Below the pieces are notes generated by a model, which was given only the letters and a program-made list of their open reading frames with translations, was not told the origin of the DNA and did not search any database. This document shows positions 17,191 through 25,813 of a stretch of DNA of 64,000 bases, one piece after another. Origin of the DNA: Novosphingobium sp. (GTDB lineage Bacteria > Pseudomonadota > Alphaproteobacteria > Sphingomonadales > Sphingomonadaceae). Made by a program: the position numbers and the translations under genes. The stretch covers positions 1 to 64,000 of the forward strand of contig JAGNTK010000002.1 of NCBI GenBank assembly GCA_017987575.1, read 5' to 3'. Each line of letters starts with the position of its first letter. Within the stretch, counting starts at the first letter, position 1.

Positions 17191-17688
17191 CTATTTCTTG
17201 GCAGCGTCGCCCTTGCCAAATGCGAAGTCCGCAAAGGCCACCATGATCGCTTCCCAGTAGGCGACATTGTCGAGGAACAACTCTCCCGACATTCCGCCTT
17301 GCTCCAGATCGAGATCAAATTCGATTGCCGGATCGCCGTCCTTGTCGAGATAAACCCGGCCCCAGCGATTCTGGCGGGCATAGGTGTTCATGGCTTCAAG
17401 CGTCGGTTTGGTTGACGGATTGAAGACCGCAAAGAACTGTACCGACTTGCATTTCTTTTTGGCATCGTCGCAACCAAAGGCAAACAGCAGGAACCGGTAT
17501 CCGCTGGCCTCAACGGTAATGTACCGTTCGCCGTCCTTTTCCTTGACCTCGGACTTGTATCCAGCCCCTTTCATGACCTCGTTGATCTGATCGAGGTCCG
17601 CCGTGACGTTCTTGGCCATGGCTGGGGCCGCAAGCATTGCCGCAACTGCAGCAAAGATGATCAAAATGGAACGAATCAGCTGTTTCAT
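17191..17688 (-). CDS. Exported YbjN-like protein
   Basis: 165 aa with signal peptide MKQLIRSILIIFAAVAAMLA..AMA, then a YbjN-type domain: DLDQINEVMKGAGYKSEV at the start, the central strand pair FLLFAFGCDD..CKSVQFFAVF, and RVYLDKDGDPAIEFDLDLE followed by a C-terminal helix. YbjN proteins are structurally like type III secretion chaperones; the role of this exported form is unknown. GGAGGCAC precedes the ATG. Confidence 0.8.
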   Translation of the reverse strand: MKQLIRSILIIFAAVAAMLAAPAMAKNVTADLDQINEVMKGAGYKSEVKEKDGERYITVEASGYRFLLFAFGCDDAKKKCKSVQFFAVFNPSTKPTLEAMNTYARQNRWGRVYLDKDGDPAIEFDLDLEQGGMSGELFLDNVAYWEAIMVAFADFAFGKGDAAKK

Positions 17689-17838
17689 TGATGTGCCTCC
17701 AAGTCACGCAATCAGCTGCTGCCGTACCACAGCCGATCGCATTGGAAACAAGCGATTTGATCTACCGGTGCGCAAATCTTGCCAAGACCGTTGGATTGTT
17801 GAAGAAGCGTGGCAAATTGCAACCGGGAAGGATGGTCC

Positions 17839-19272
17839 ATGAGCACCGCAGAAATCGACCGTATGAATGCCGTATTGGCCACACAGCGTTGCGCATTTAC
17901 CGCCGCTATGCCCGAGCCGCATTCAGTTCGGCGAGACCGGATTGACCGGGCGATCGCGCTGCTGATCGATCACAAGGATGCCTTTGCCAAGGCGGTCAGT
18001 GCTGATTTTGGCCACCGTTCGACCGAGCAGACATTGATGACGGACATCATGCCTTCGGTCGGCGCGCTCAAGCATGCCAAGAAGCATTTTGAGGCATGGT
18101 CGCGTGATGAAAAGCGCGCAGCGATGTTTCCGCTCGGCCTGATCGGGGCCAAGGCCAAGGTAGTCTACCAGCCCAAGGGGGTGGTTGGGGTGATCGCACC
18201 CTGGAACTTCCCGGTCGGCATGGTGATGGTGCCGTTGGCCGGAATCCTGGCTGCCGGGAACCGCGCGATGATCAAGCCGAGCGAGTTTACCGAGCGGGTT
18301 GCCGAAGTCTTTGCCGAGGTTGTGCCGCAATATTTCGCAGAAGACGAAATGGCGGTGTTCACGGGCGGGGTTGATGTTGGAACGGCCTTTAGCAAGCTGG
18401 CCTTCGACCATCTGATTTTCACCGGCGCGACCAGCGTGGGCAAGCACATCATGCGCGCTGCTGCTGACAATCTGGTTCCGGTCACCCTGGAGCTCGGCGG
18501 CAAAAGCCCGACCTTCATCGGCCGCAGTGCCGACAAGAAAAAGGCCGGTGAGCGGATTGCGATGGGCAAGATGATGAACGCCGGGCAGATCTGCCTCGCC
18601 CCCGATTACCTGATGGTCGCCAAGGATCAGGAAGCCGACGTTATCGAAAGCGTGAAAAACGGTGTGGCGTCGATGTACCCCAGCCTGCTTGCCAATGATG
18701 ATTACACCTCGGTGGTCAATGGTCGGAACTATGAGCGGCTGCAAAGCTACTTGGACGATGCCAAGGCCAAGGGTGCCGAACTGATCGAAGTGAACCCGGC
18801 GGGCGAGGATTTCGCTGCCTCCAACGGAAACAAGATGCCGCTGACGATCGTGCGCGGGGTCAACGATGACATGAAGGTGATGCAGGAGGAAATCTTCGGC
18901 CCGATCCTGCCGGTGATGACCTACGATTCGATCGATAGCGCGATCGACTACGTCAATGCCCATGACCGGCCACTGGGGCTCTATTACTTCGGTGATGACA
19001 AGGCCGAAGAGGAAAAGGTGCTGTCCCGCACCATTTCAGGCGGGGTTACAGTCAACGACGTGCTGTTCCACAATGCCATGGAAGACCTGCCGTTTGGCGG
19101 AGTCGGGCCATCAGGGATGGGCAACTATCACGGCGCGGACGGCTTCAAGACCTTCAGTCATGCTCGCGCGGTCTATCGCCAGTCGGGGCTGGATGTTGGC
19201 AAACTGTCAGGCTTCAAACCCCCTTACGGCAAGGCAACCGCCAGCACCTTGGCACGCGAACTCAAGAAATAG
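17839..19272 (+). CDS. calB: Coniferyl aldehyde dehydrogenase-type aldehyde dehydrogenase
   Basis: NAD(P)-dependent oxidation of an aldehyde to the acid, 477 aa. Cofactor and active-site motifs are VIAPWNFPVGMVMVPLAG, FTGATSVGKHIM, LELGGKSPTFIG (general-base Glu) and MNAGQICLAPDY (nucleophilic Cys). The cluster PFGGVGPSGMGNYHG near the C-terminus is typical of class 3-like ALDHs including CalB. The ATG at 17839 follows GGAAGG. The symbol rests on overall resemblance; the true substrate may be another aromatic or fatty aldehyde. Confidence 0.85.
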   Translation: MSTAEIDRMNAVLATQRCAFTAAMPEPHSVRRDRIDRAIALLIDHKDAFAKAVSADFGHRSTEQTLMTDIMPSVGALKHAKKHFEAWSRDEKRAAMFPLGLIGAKAKVVYQPKGVVGVIAPWNFPVGMVMVPLAGILAAGNRAMIKPSEFTERVAEVFAEVVPQYFAEDEMAVFTGGVDVGTAFSKLAFDHLIFTGATSVGKHIMRAAADNLVPVTLELGGKSPTFIGRSADKKKAGERIAMGKMMNAGQICLAPDYLMVAKDQEADVIESVKNGVASMYPSLLANDDYTSVVNGRNYERLQSYLDDAKAKGAELIEVNPAGEDFAASNGNKMPLTIVRGVNDDMKVMQEEIFGPILPVMTYDSIDSAIDYVNAHDRPLGLYYFGDDKAEEEKVLSRTISGGVTVNDVLFHNAMEDLPFGGVGPSGMGNYHGADGFKTFSHARAVYRQSGLDVGKLSGFKPPYGKATASTLARELKK

Positions 19273-19378
19273 GGTCATTTTTCGCCATTTGAGGAGGAAA
19301 CTAGGGGCTGGCCCCCTTGCACCGAGGCGGCGCCGGGACTAGGGCGCGGCTATCCGTTCAGCAAGGCGAGTCAGCCCC

Positions 19379-19753
19379 TTGGTAGATCTCTCGCAGTACC
19401 TTCCGATCCTGATCTTTCTGGGGATCGCATTCGCGCTTTCGGCGTTGTTCGTGTTCGCGCCGATGGGCGTGGCGCGTCTGACCGGGACGCACCAACCAAA
19501 CGCGGAAAAGGAAAGCGAGTACGAATGCGGCTTTCCTGCGTTTGAAGAACCGCGCAGTCAGTTTGACGTGCGGTTCTATCTGGTTGCGATCCTGTTCATC
19601 GTGTTCGATCTTGAAGCGGCTTTCCTGTTTCCATGGTCGGTCAGTTTCCTCGAACTGGGCTGGGCCGCGTGGATTACGATGATGGTGTTCATCGCTGAAC
19701 TGGTGTTCGGGCTGGTCTATGCCTGGAAAATGGGGGCTTTGGACTGGGAATGA
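19379..19753 (+). CDS. nuoA: NADH-quinone oxidoreductase subunit A
   Basis: First gene of the complex I operon; membrane-arm subunit next to the quinone site. 124 aa with three membrane helices and the conserved loop [20 protein letters not shown] containing the invariant Cys, then [11 protein letters not shown]. Translation appears to start at TTG 19379, preceded by AGGCGAG. A gap of about 105 bp after calB must contain the operon promoter, which I could not define. The 3' end overlaps nuoB (ATGA). Confidence 0.96.
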   Translation: MVDLSQYLPILIFLGIAFALSALFVFAPMGVARLTGTHQPNAEKESEYECGFPAFEEPRSQFDVRFYLVAILFIVFDLEAAFLFPWSVSFLELGWAAWITMMVFIAELVFGLVYAWKMGALDWE

Positions 19754-20307
19754 CCGACCAACTCGACGCGATCGGCCGTCCGCTGTGGAACCGGCCCGAC
19801 ATTACCCCGCCAGACGCGGCATTTTTTAGCCACCTCAACGGAGAGTTGGGCGACAAGGGATTCTTGCTGACCAACACCGAGGACCTGTTCCAGTGGGCCC
19901 GTACGGGTTCGCTGTGGTGGATGACCTTTGGTTTGGCTTGTTGCGCGGTTGAGATGATCCACGTCAACATGCCGCGCTATGATATGGAGCGTTTCGGCGT
20001 TGCCCCGCGCGCTTCTCCGCGCCAGTCGGACGTGATGATCGTCGCGGGCACGCTGTGCAACAAGATGGCCCCGGCGCTGCGCAAGGTCTATGACCAGATG
20101 AGCGAACCCAAGTACGTCATCTCGATGGGCAGCTGTGCCAATGGCGGCGGCTATTACCACTACAGCTACAGCGTTGTGCGCGGGTGTGACCGGATCGTTC
20201 CGGTCGATATCTATGTGCCGGGCTGCCCGCCGACTGCCGAAGCGCTGCTTTATGGTGTGATGCAATTGCAGCGGAAAATCCGCCGCGTGGGGACGATCGA
20301 GCGATGA
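19750..20307 (+). CDS. nuoB: NADH-quinone oxidoreductase subunit B
   Basis: Peripheral-arm subunit that holds cluster N2, the last iron-sulfur centre before quinone. Ligands are seen as the tandem Cys in [10 protein letters not shown], then [10 protein letters not shown] and [11 protein letters not shown]. 185 aa. ATGA overlap with nuoA upstream. Downstream it overlaps, again by ATGA, a non-nuo gene (20304-20819) that separates it from nuoC. Confidence 0.97.
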   Translation: MTDQLDAIGRPLWNRPDITPPDAAFFSHLNGELGDKGFLLTNTEDLFQWARTGSLWWMTFGLACCAVEMIHVNMPRYDMERFGVAPRASPRQSDVMIVAGTLCNKMAPALRKVYDQMSEPKYVISMGSCANGGGYYHYSYSVVRGCDRIVPVDIYVPGCPPTAEALLYGVMQLQRKIRRVGTIER

Positions 20308-20819
20308 GAGCGGCAATCATTCTGTTGGCACTCGTTTTTGCCACCCCGGCGATGGCCAAGGACGCACCCAAGGATTGGCATCGGACCAGTTCGCCCGATG
20401 GCAGTGTTTCGGTGATGACGCCCTGTGCGGAATCCGAACTGCGTAACGTGCAGCAGGCCGATGGCTTCCGCATCATGTGCCTTAAAGACGGGATGATGTA
20501 CGTTGCGACCAGCGGAATTCCGTCGATCGATACTGGTGAGATTGTCACCTATGAGATGCAGCTGACCGCAACTCGCCAAGGGCTCAAGCCGCCGGAATTC
20601 GTTGAAGAGCAAGTGTTGGGTTACCCAGCCTTCAAGATCGTGTGTACGGGCAATGGCGGTGTCGCCTGCATCGTGGTGCTTGACCATCGGCCAGGCCGGC
20701 CACTCTTGACCGGCGCAATGGCAGAAGGCGGTCCGGGCACAGGCGATCCAGCCAGGCAGGCCGAATACCAGACCAATGCGCGCTATTTCTACCAGTCGCT
20801 CAAGGTGAGTGGGAAATGA
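20304..20819 (+). CDS. Unknown exported protein between nuoB and nuoC
   Basis: 171 aa. A clean signal peptide ([18 protein letters not shown]) precedes a mature domain of about 150 residues with four Cys (TPCAES, RIMCLK, KIVCTG, VACIVV), which could form two disulfides, and an aromatic C-terminus ([10 protein letters not shown]). I do not recognise the family. Both ends overlap nuo genes by 4 nt (ATGA), so it is translated as part of the complex I mRNA. A periplasmic role linked to complex I is inference from position only. Confidence 0.75.
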   Translation: MRAAIILLALVFATPAMAKDAPKDWHRTSSPDGSVSVMTPCAESELRNVQQADGFRIMCLKDGMMYVATSGIPSIDTGEIVTYEMQLTATRQGLKPPEFVEEQVLGYPAFKIVCTGNGGVACIVVLDHRPGRPLLTGAMAEGGPGTGDPARQAEYQTNARYFYQSLKVSGK

Positions 20820-21448
20820 GCAAGGTTCTTCATTCCGCGCCGCGTATTTCGTCTGATGAAGGCGTTGTTGCCCGGCTGAGCGCAGCGCTGGGGCAACGCC
20901 TTGTTTCCGCGCACGAAGCGCACGGTGAAGTAATCCTGACCGTCACGCGCGGTGAGATCGAGAACGTTCTGCGGACCCTGCGGGACGATCACGAATACCA
21001 GCAGCTGATGGAAATCGCCGGAGCCGATTACCCCGACCGGGCCGAGCGGTTCGAAGTCGTTTACATGCTGCTCAGCGTGACCAAGAACCACCGCTTGTTG
21101 GTCAAGGTGCGGGCCGCTGAGGATACCCCGGTGCCGACCGTGACAACGCTGTGGCCCAACGCCGGTTGGCTCGAACGCGAAGTGTTCGACATGTACGGCG
21201 TGATTTTTGAAGGCAACCAGGACCTGCGCCGGATTCTGACCGACTACGGCTTTGAAGGCCACCCGTTCCGCAAGGATTTCCCGCTGACCGGCTATGTCGA
21301 GCTGCGCTATTCGATCGAGCAGGAGCGGGTTGTTTACGAACCGGTCAAGCTCAACCAGGACCTGCGCCAGTTCGATTTCATGAGCCCTTGGGAAGGTGCG
21401 GAATACGTGCTGCCGGGTGATGAAAAAGCGGAGGCGCCAAAGCCATGA
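20816..21448 (+). CDS. nuoC: NADH-quinone oxidoreductase subunit C
   Basis: Peripheral-arm 30-kDa subunit, 210 aa, separate from nuoD as usual in alphaproteobacteria. The signature [18 protein letters not shown] stretch is visible as [16 protein letters not shown], followed by [19 protein letters not shown] and the C-terminal [15 protein letters not shown] overlaps on both sides (the exported-protein gene upstream and nuoD downstream). Confidence 0.97.
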   Translation: MSKVLHSAPRISSDEGVVARLSAALGQRLVSAHEAHGEVILTVTRGEIENVLRTLRDDHEYQQLMEIAGADYPDRAERFEVVYMLLSVTKNHRLLVKVRAAEDTPVPTVTTLWPNAGWLEREVFDMYGVIFEGNQDLRRILTDYGFEGHPFRKDFPLTGYVELRYSIEQERVVYEPVKLNQDLRQFDFMSPWEGAEYVLPGDEKAEAPKP

Positions 21449-22656
21449 GCTTCGCACTGGAACAATCGCCCACCACTGGCGACGAAGTCATCTCCAACTA
21501 CACCATCAACTTCGGCCCGCAGCACCCTGCGGCGCACGGCGTGCTGCGGATGGTGATGGAGTTGGATGGCGAAATTATCGAGCGGATCGATTGCCACGTT
21601 GGCCTGCTGCATCGCGGCACCGAAAAGCTGATCGAGCACAAGACCTACCTTCAGGCGCTGCCATACTTTGACCGGCTCGATTACTGCTCGCCGCTGGCCA
21701 TGGAGCACAGCTACGTCCTTGCGATCGAAAAGCTGCTCAATCTCGAAGTGCCGTTGCGCGGCCAGTACCTGCGGGTGCTGTTCGCTGAGCTGACCCGGAT
21801 CTGCAACCACATGCTCAACATGGGGTCGCACGTGATGGACGTCGGCGCGATGACGCCGAACCTGTGGCTGTTTGAAATCCGTGAGGATTGCCTCAACTTC
21901 TTCGAACGCGCCTCGGGCGCCCGGATGCACAGCGCCTGGTTCCGCCCCGGCGGGGTCCATCAGGACGTGCCGGAAAAGCTGCTGGTCGATATCGGCGAAT
22001 GGCTCGACACCCGCCTGCCGCGCCTGTTTGACGACGCGATGAGCCTGGTGATCGACAACCGCATCTTCAAACAGCGCAATGTCGATATCGCCGTGGTAAG
22101 CAAAGAAGACGCGCTGGCCTGGGGCTTTTCCGGCCCGATGATCCGCGCCGCCGGCATTCCGTGGGATCTGCGCAAGAGCCAGCCTTATGACGTCTATGAC
22201 CGGATGGATTTTGAAATCCCGGTCGGCACTCGCTCGGACTGCTATGATCGGTTCATGGTCCGGGTTGAGGAAGTGCGGCAGTCGGCGCGCATCATGAAGC
22301 AGTGCCTGGCCGAAATGCCCAGCGGCCCGGTCGCTTCGGATGACCGCAAGGTGGTCCCGCCCAAGCGCGCCGAGATGAAGCAATCGATGGAATCGTTGAT
22401 CCATCACTTCAAACTCTACACCGAAGGCTTCCACGTTCCGGCCGGCGAAGTCTACGTCGCGACCGAAAGCCCCAAAGGCGAATTCGGGGTCTATCTCGTG
22501 TCGGACGGGTCCAACAAACCCTACCGCTGCAAGATCCGCCCAACCGCGTTCAGCCACCTGCAGGCGATGGACTTCATGTGCAAGGGCCACATGCTACCCG
22601 ATGCGACCGCTATCCTGGGCGCGATCGACGTGGTGTTCGGGGAGTGTGACCGGTGA
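21445..22656 (+). CDS. nuoD: NADH-quinone oxidoreductase subunit D
   Basis: 49-kDa subunit forming the quinone-binding pocket with NuoB, 403 aa. [20 protein letters not shown] at the N-terminus contains the quinone-site His; [20 protein letters not shown] and the C-terminal RIRPTAF-like segment [14 protein letters not shown] follow. No NiFe-type Cys ligands remain, as expected for complex I. ATGA overlap with nuoC; a GTGA overlap leads into the SnoaL-like gene. Confidence 0.97.
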   Translation: MSFALEQSPTTGDEVISNYTINFGPQHPAAHGVLRMVMELDGEIIERIDCHVGLLHRGTEKLIEHKTYLQALPYFDRLDYCSPLAMEHSYVLAIEKLLNLEVPLRGQYLRVLFAELTRICNHMLNMGSHVMDVGAMTPNLWLFEIREDCLNFFERASGARMHSAWFRPGGVHQDVPEKLLVDIGEWLDTRLPRLFDDAMSLVIDNRIFKQRNVDIAVVSKEDALAWGFSGPMIRAAGIPWDLRKSQPYDVYDRMDFEIPVGTRSDCYDRFMVRVEEVRQSARIMKQCLAEMPSGPVASDDRKVVPPKRAEMKQSMESLIHHFKLYTEGFHVPAGEVYVATESPKGEFGVYLVSDGSNKPYRCKIRPTAFSHLQAMDFMCKGHMLPDATAILGAIDVVFGECDR

Positions 22657-22985
22657 GCCGCCTCGCCATCGCCGAACAGATGATCGCGCATTACAACGCG
22701 CAGGATGCCGACGCTTATGTCGCGCTGATGACTGACGATGCCGCCGAGGCGGGCTATCGCGGGGCAGTGCTGCGTGATGGCAAGGAAGGCGTGCGTTCCG
22801 GGCTGAAGGCGGTGTTTGCCGAGTTTCCTGAAAACCGGGCAGAGATCGTCACCGGCTACCAGCTTGGCGAGTTCGCCGTGCTGCATGAAAAGGTCTGGCG
22901 CTCGGCGGCTTCAGAGCCGTTTGAGGTTATGTCGATTTACAGTTTCGAGGGCGACAAGTGCTCTCGCGTGGAGTTTGTTCGCTAA
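22653..22985 (+). CDS. SnoaL/NTF2-like small protein between nuoD and nuoE
   Basis: 110 aa with the NTF2-like (SnoaL, steroid isomerase type) pattern: an N-terminal helix [20 protein letters not shown], a short strand [20 protein letters not shown], then strands ending [20 protein letters not shown]. Cytoplasmic. The fold binds small hydrophobic ligands, and the ligand here is unknown. It starts at GTG 22653 overlapping the nuoD stop, and its TAA overlaps the nuoE ATG (TAATG), so it is embedded in the operon. Confidence 0.8.
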   Translation: MSRLAIAEQMIAHYNAQDADAYVALMTDDAAEAGYRGAVLRDGKEGVRSGLKAVFAEFPENRAEIVTGYQLGEFAVLHEKVWRSAASEPFEVMSIYSFEGDKCSRVEFVR

Positions 22986-23653
22986 TGGCTGGTCGTCATC
23001 TCGAACCCGATAGCCCCGAACTGCGCGCGCGGTGGGGCAGCTTTGCCTGGACCAAGGACAACGCGGCGCAGGCCAAGGTTATCGTGGCGCGCTATCCGGC
23101 CGGGCGTCAGCGCTCTGCCGTGATGCCGCTGCTCGATCTGGCGCAGCGGCAGGTTGGGGCGGAAACCAATACGCAGGGCTGGCTGCCGATCCCGGTGATG
23201 GAATATGTCGCCAGCTACCTCGATATGCCGGTGATCCGGGTGGTCGAGGTTGCGACGTTCTATTTCATGTACAATCTGGTCCCGGTCGGCAAATTCCACG
23301 TCCAGGTCTGCGGGACCACGCCGTGCATGCTGCGCGGGTCGGACGATATCATGGCCGCCTGCAAGAAGCGCGGCATGGCCAAGGGCCACACCACCGATGA
23401 CGGCCTGTGGACGCTGACTGAAGTGGAATGCATGGGCAACTGCTCCAGCGCGCCGATGGTCCAGATCAACGACGATAACTACGAAGACCTGACCGCCGAT
23501 CGGCTCGATGCCGTGCTCGATGCGCTGGCCGCGGGCAAGGTGCCCAAGGCCGGAACGCAGGAACCGGGGCGGCACACAGTTGAGCCTTCGGGCGGGCCGA
23601 CCACGCTGAAGGCAATGGTCAAGGCCAACACCGATTACCGGGGGGAATGGTGA
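22985..23653 (+). CDS. nuoE: NADH-quinone oxidoreductase subunit E
   Basis: 24-kDa subunit of the NADH-oxidising tip, holding the 2Fe-2S cluster N1a. Four ligand Cys appear in CGTTPCMLRGSDD (two) and VECMGNCSSAPM (two), the thioredoxin-like arrangement of the family. 222 aa, with a C-terminal extension after about residue 170. The ATG at 22985 shares one base with the preceding TAA. The next gene, nuoF, lies 190 bp away across a REP-like inverted repeat, the only sizeable gap inside the operon. Confidence 0.96.
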   Translation: MAGRHLEPDSPELRARWGSFAWTKDNAAQAKVIVARYPAGRQRSAVMPLLDLAQRQVGAETNTQGWLPIPVMEYVASYLDMPVIRVVEVATFYFMYNLVPVGKFHVQVCGTTPCMLRGSDDIMAACKKRGMAKGHTTDDGLWTLTEVECMGNCSSAPMVQINDDNYEDLTADRLDAVLDALAAGKVPKAGTQEPGRHTVEPSGGPTTLKAMVKANTDYRGEW

Positions 23654-23679
23654 TGAATAGCACATCACAATACCCCATC

Positions 23680-23818
23680 CGTCACCCTGAACTTGTTTCA
23701 GGGTCCATCGTGGTTCAAGCCCGATGGTTTCAAGACATAGCAAACCGCGTCGTCGGCTCATTTCCCGCGTTGCCGGGACGTGCGGCGAAATGGACCCTGA
23801 AACAAGTTCAGGGTGACG
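23680..23818. repeat. REP-like (BIME-type) inverted repeat between nuoE and nuoF
   Basis: A 28-bp sequence at 23680-23707 returns as its exact reverse complement at 23791-23818. Each arm is itself a hairpin, CCCTGAACTTGTTTCAGGG (7-bp stem, 5-nt loop). The spacer is 83 bp. I recall this motif as widely repeated in sphingomonad intergenic regions, where it gives rise to spurious peptide annotations containing 'HPELVSGS' and 'LKQVQGD'; both appear here in translation. Inside an operon it could stabilise, attenuate or process the nuo mRNA. Confidence 0.85.
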
Positions 23819-23843
23819 AGCTTTTTGTGTGTGGGGGTGTACT

Positions 23844-25130
23844 GTGAGCCTTCAGGACAAGGACCGCATCTTCACCAACCTCTATGGCTATCAGCCGTGG
23901 ACGCTGGCTGCCGCGCGCAAGCGGGGCGATTGGGACGATACCAAGGCGCTGCTGGCCAAGGGCAAGGACGGCATCATCGAGGAGATGAAGGCCAGCGGCC
24001 TGCGCGGGCGCGGCGGGGCCGGCTTCCCGACGGGCCTCAAATGGTCGTTCATGCCCAAGGAATCGAAGGACGGCCGCCCAAGCTTCCTCGTCATCAATGC
24101 TGACGAATCCGAACCGGGCAGCTGCAAGGACCGCGAAATCATCCGCCACGATCCGCACAAGCTGATCGAAGGCGCGCTGGTTGCGGGCTTCGCAATGGGT
24201 GCACGCGCCGCCTATATCTACATTCGCGGTGAATATATCCGCGAGGCCGAAGTGCTGTTTGCCGCTGTGCAAGAGGCCTATGATGCCGGCCTGATCGGCA
24301 AGAACGCTTGCAAGTCCGGCTATGATTTCGACGTCTTCGTCCACCGCGGCGCGGGCGCCTATATCTGCGGTGAAGAAACCGCGATGATCGAAAGCCTGGA
24401 AGGCAAAAAGGGCCAACCGCGCCTGAAACCGCCGTTCCCGGCAGGCGCAGGCCTTTACGGCTGCCCGACCACAGTCAACAATGTGGAATCGATCGCGGTA
24501 GCCCCGACGATCCTTCGGCGCGGGGCGGCATGGTTCTCCAGCTTTGGGCGCGACAACAACAAGGGCACCAAGCTGTTCCAGATTTCTGGGCACGTGAACA
24601 AGCCCTGTGTGGTCGAAGAAGCGATGTCGATCCCGTTCAGCGAACTGATTGAAAAGCACTGCGGCGGGATCCGCGGCGGCAAGGACAATCTGCTCGCGGT
24701 GATCCCCGGCGGCTCCTCGGTCCCCTTGGTTCCGGCGGCCCAGATCTGGGACGCGCCGATGGACTTTGACGGGCTGAAAGAAGTCGGCTCGGGCCTTGGC
24801 ACGGCGGCGGTAATCGTGATGGACAAGTCCACCGATATCGTCCGCGCGATTGCCCGGCTCAGCTATTTCTACAAGCACGAAAGCTGCGGCCAATGCACCC
24901 CCTGCCGCGAAGGCACCGGGTGGATGTGGCGCGTGATGGAGCGCCTGCGCACCGGCGATGCCGCTATCGAGGAAATCGATATGCTGCAGCAGGTGACCAA
25001 GCAGGTCGAAGGCCACACCATCTGCGCGCTGGGCGATGCGGCGGCCTGGCCAATTCAGGGCCTGATCAAGCACTTCCGGCCCGAGATCGAGCGCCGGATC
25101 GGCGAGCGTGTGCGGGAGGCGGCGGAATGA
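23844..25130 (+). CDS. nuoF: NADH-quinone oxidoreductase subunit F
   Basis: 51-kDa subunit with the NADH site, FMN and cluster N3. [20 protein letters not shown] is the NADH/FMN-binding glycine-rich loop, followed by [15 protein letters not shown] and [20 protein letters not shown]3 ligands are in [14 protein letters not shown] plus the Cys of GHTICALGD. 428 aa. GTG 23844 is chosen as start because GGGGG lies just upstream and homologues begin near this point. ATGA overlap with the following exported-protein gene. Confidence 0.96.
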   Translation: MSLQDKDRIFTNLYGYQPWTLAAARKRGDWDDTKALLAKGKDGIIEEMKASGLRGRGGAGFPTGLKWSFMPKESKDGRPSFLVINADESEPGSCKDREIIRHDPHKLIEGALVAGFAMGARAAYIYIRGEYIREAEVLFAAVQEAYDAGLIGKNACKSGYDFDVFVHRGAGAYICGEETAMIESLEGKKGQPRLKPPFPAGAGLYGCPTTVNNVESIAVAPTILRRGAAWFSSFGRDNNKGTKLFQISGHVNKPCVVEEAMSIPFSELIEKHCGGIRGGKDNLLAVIPGGSSVPLVPAAQIWDAPMDFDGLKEVGSGLGTAAVIVMDKSTDIVRAIARLSYFYKHESCGQCTPCREGTGWMWRVMERLRTGDAAIEEIDMLQQVTKQVEGHTICALGDAAAWPIQGLIKHFRPEIERRIGERVREAAE

Positions 25131-25813
25131 AAGCGGTAGCCTTTCTTCTTTCTTTGCTCCTGTTCCTGCCTCAAACAGCGGCGGCGCAAAGCTCGTCTGA
25201 CCGGCTGGAACGGGAAGCCAGCGTCGTATTCTGGAACTTCGCGACCTGTGTCGTTGAACGGTATCCGGATGATATCCGCAAGCTGCTGGCAAAGCCGAAC
25301 TGGGAGGAGGGGGAACAAAACCACGCCCGTGCTCTGGCGCAGAGAAGCGTAGACCCCAATACCGACAGAAAGGAACCTTGTGGTTTCTTTGAAACCTTGC
25401 GGTTCAACTCTGAGCTTTTTAGAGGAACTCTGGCAGGAGCGATGTTCGTAAGAGACACCAAGGGCGGCCCGCTTGCTGACTTCAAGACAGTTCAATCTCC
25501 GGTTACAGCGGCCGATCTGGCGGCAGGGAATGACGCCGCAACCCAATTGCAGCTTGGCCTGAAAGCCTTTTCCTACTGCGTGTTTCTCAACAAGCCGGAC
25601 GATGTTCGTGCGCTGCTGATCACACGGCCCTTCAGCAAGGCGGAGGACATCGTGTTCGGTTCTCTCGCAAGTACATTCGGCGGCTGTTTACCGGCCAAGG
25701 ACGGCACGCGCATTTCATTCACCCGAGTAAGGCTCAGGGCTCTTCTGGGCGAAGCGGCCTATTATGCAAACTCAAGTCTTTCTAGCCGTGCGTCGACAGG
25801 GAAATCCCAATAA
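25127..25813 (+). CDS. Unknown exported protein between nuoF and nuoG
   Basis: 228 aa. Signal peptide [21 protein letters not shown], then a mostly helical mature part with Cys in [28 protein letters not shown] and [10 protein letters not shown], allowing two disulfides. Family not recognised. Its first codon overlaps the nuoF stop (ATGA) and its TAA overlaps the nuoG ATG (TAATG). Base composition looks less GC-biased than nuoF or nuoG, hinting at later acquisition. Function unknown. Confidence 0.75.
   Translation: MKAVAFLLSLLLFLPQTAAAQSSSDRLEREASVVFWNFATCVVERYPDDIRKLLAKPNWEEGEQNHARALAQRSVDPNTDRKEPCGFFETLRFNSELFRGTLAGAMFVRDTKGGPLADFKTVQSPVTAADLAAGNDAATQLQLGLKAFSYCVFLNKPDDVRALLITRPFSKAEDIVFGSLASTFGGCLPAKDGTRISFTRVRLRALLGEAAYYANSSLSSRASTGKSQ

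Noticed and set aside
23647..23847. A 66-codon open frame between nuoE and nuoF
   Set aside because: It is the translation of the REP-like repeat arms, with the telltale 'HPELVSGS' and 'LKQVQGD' strings that arise wherever this repeat is translated.
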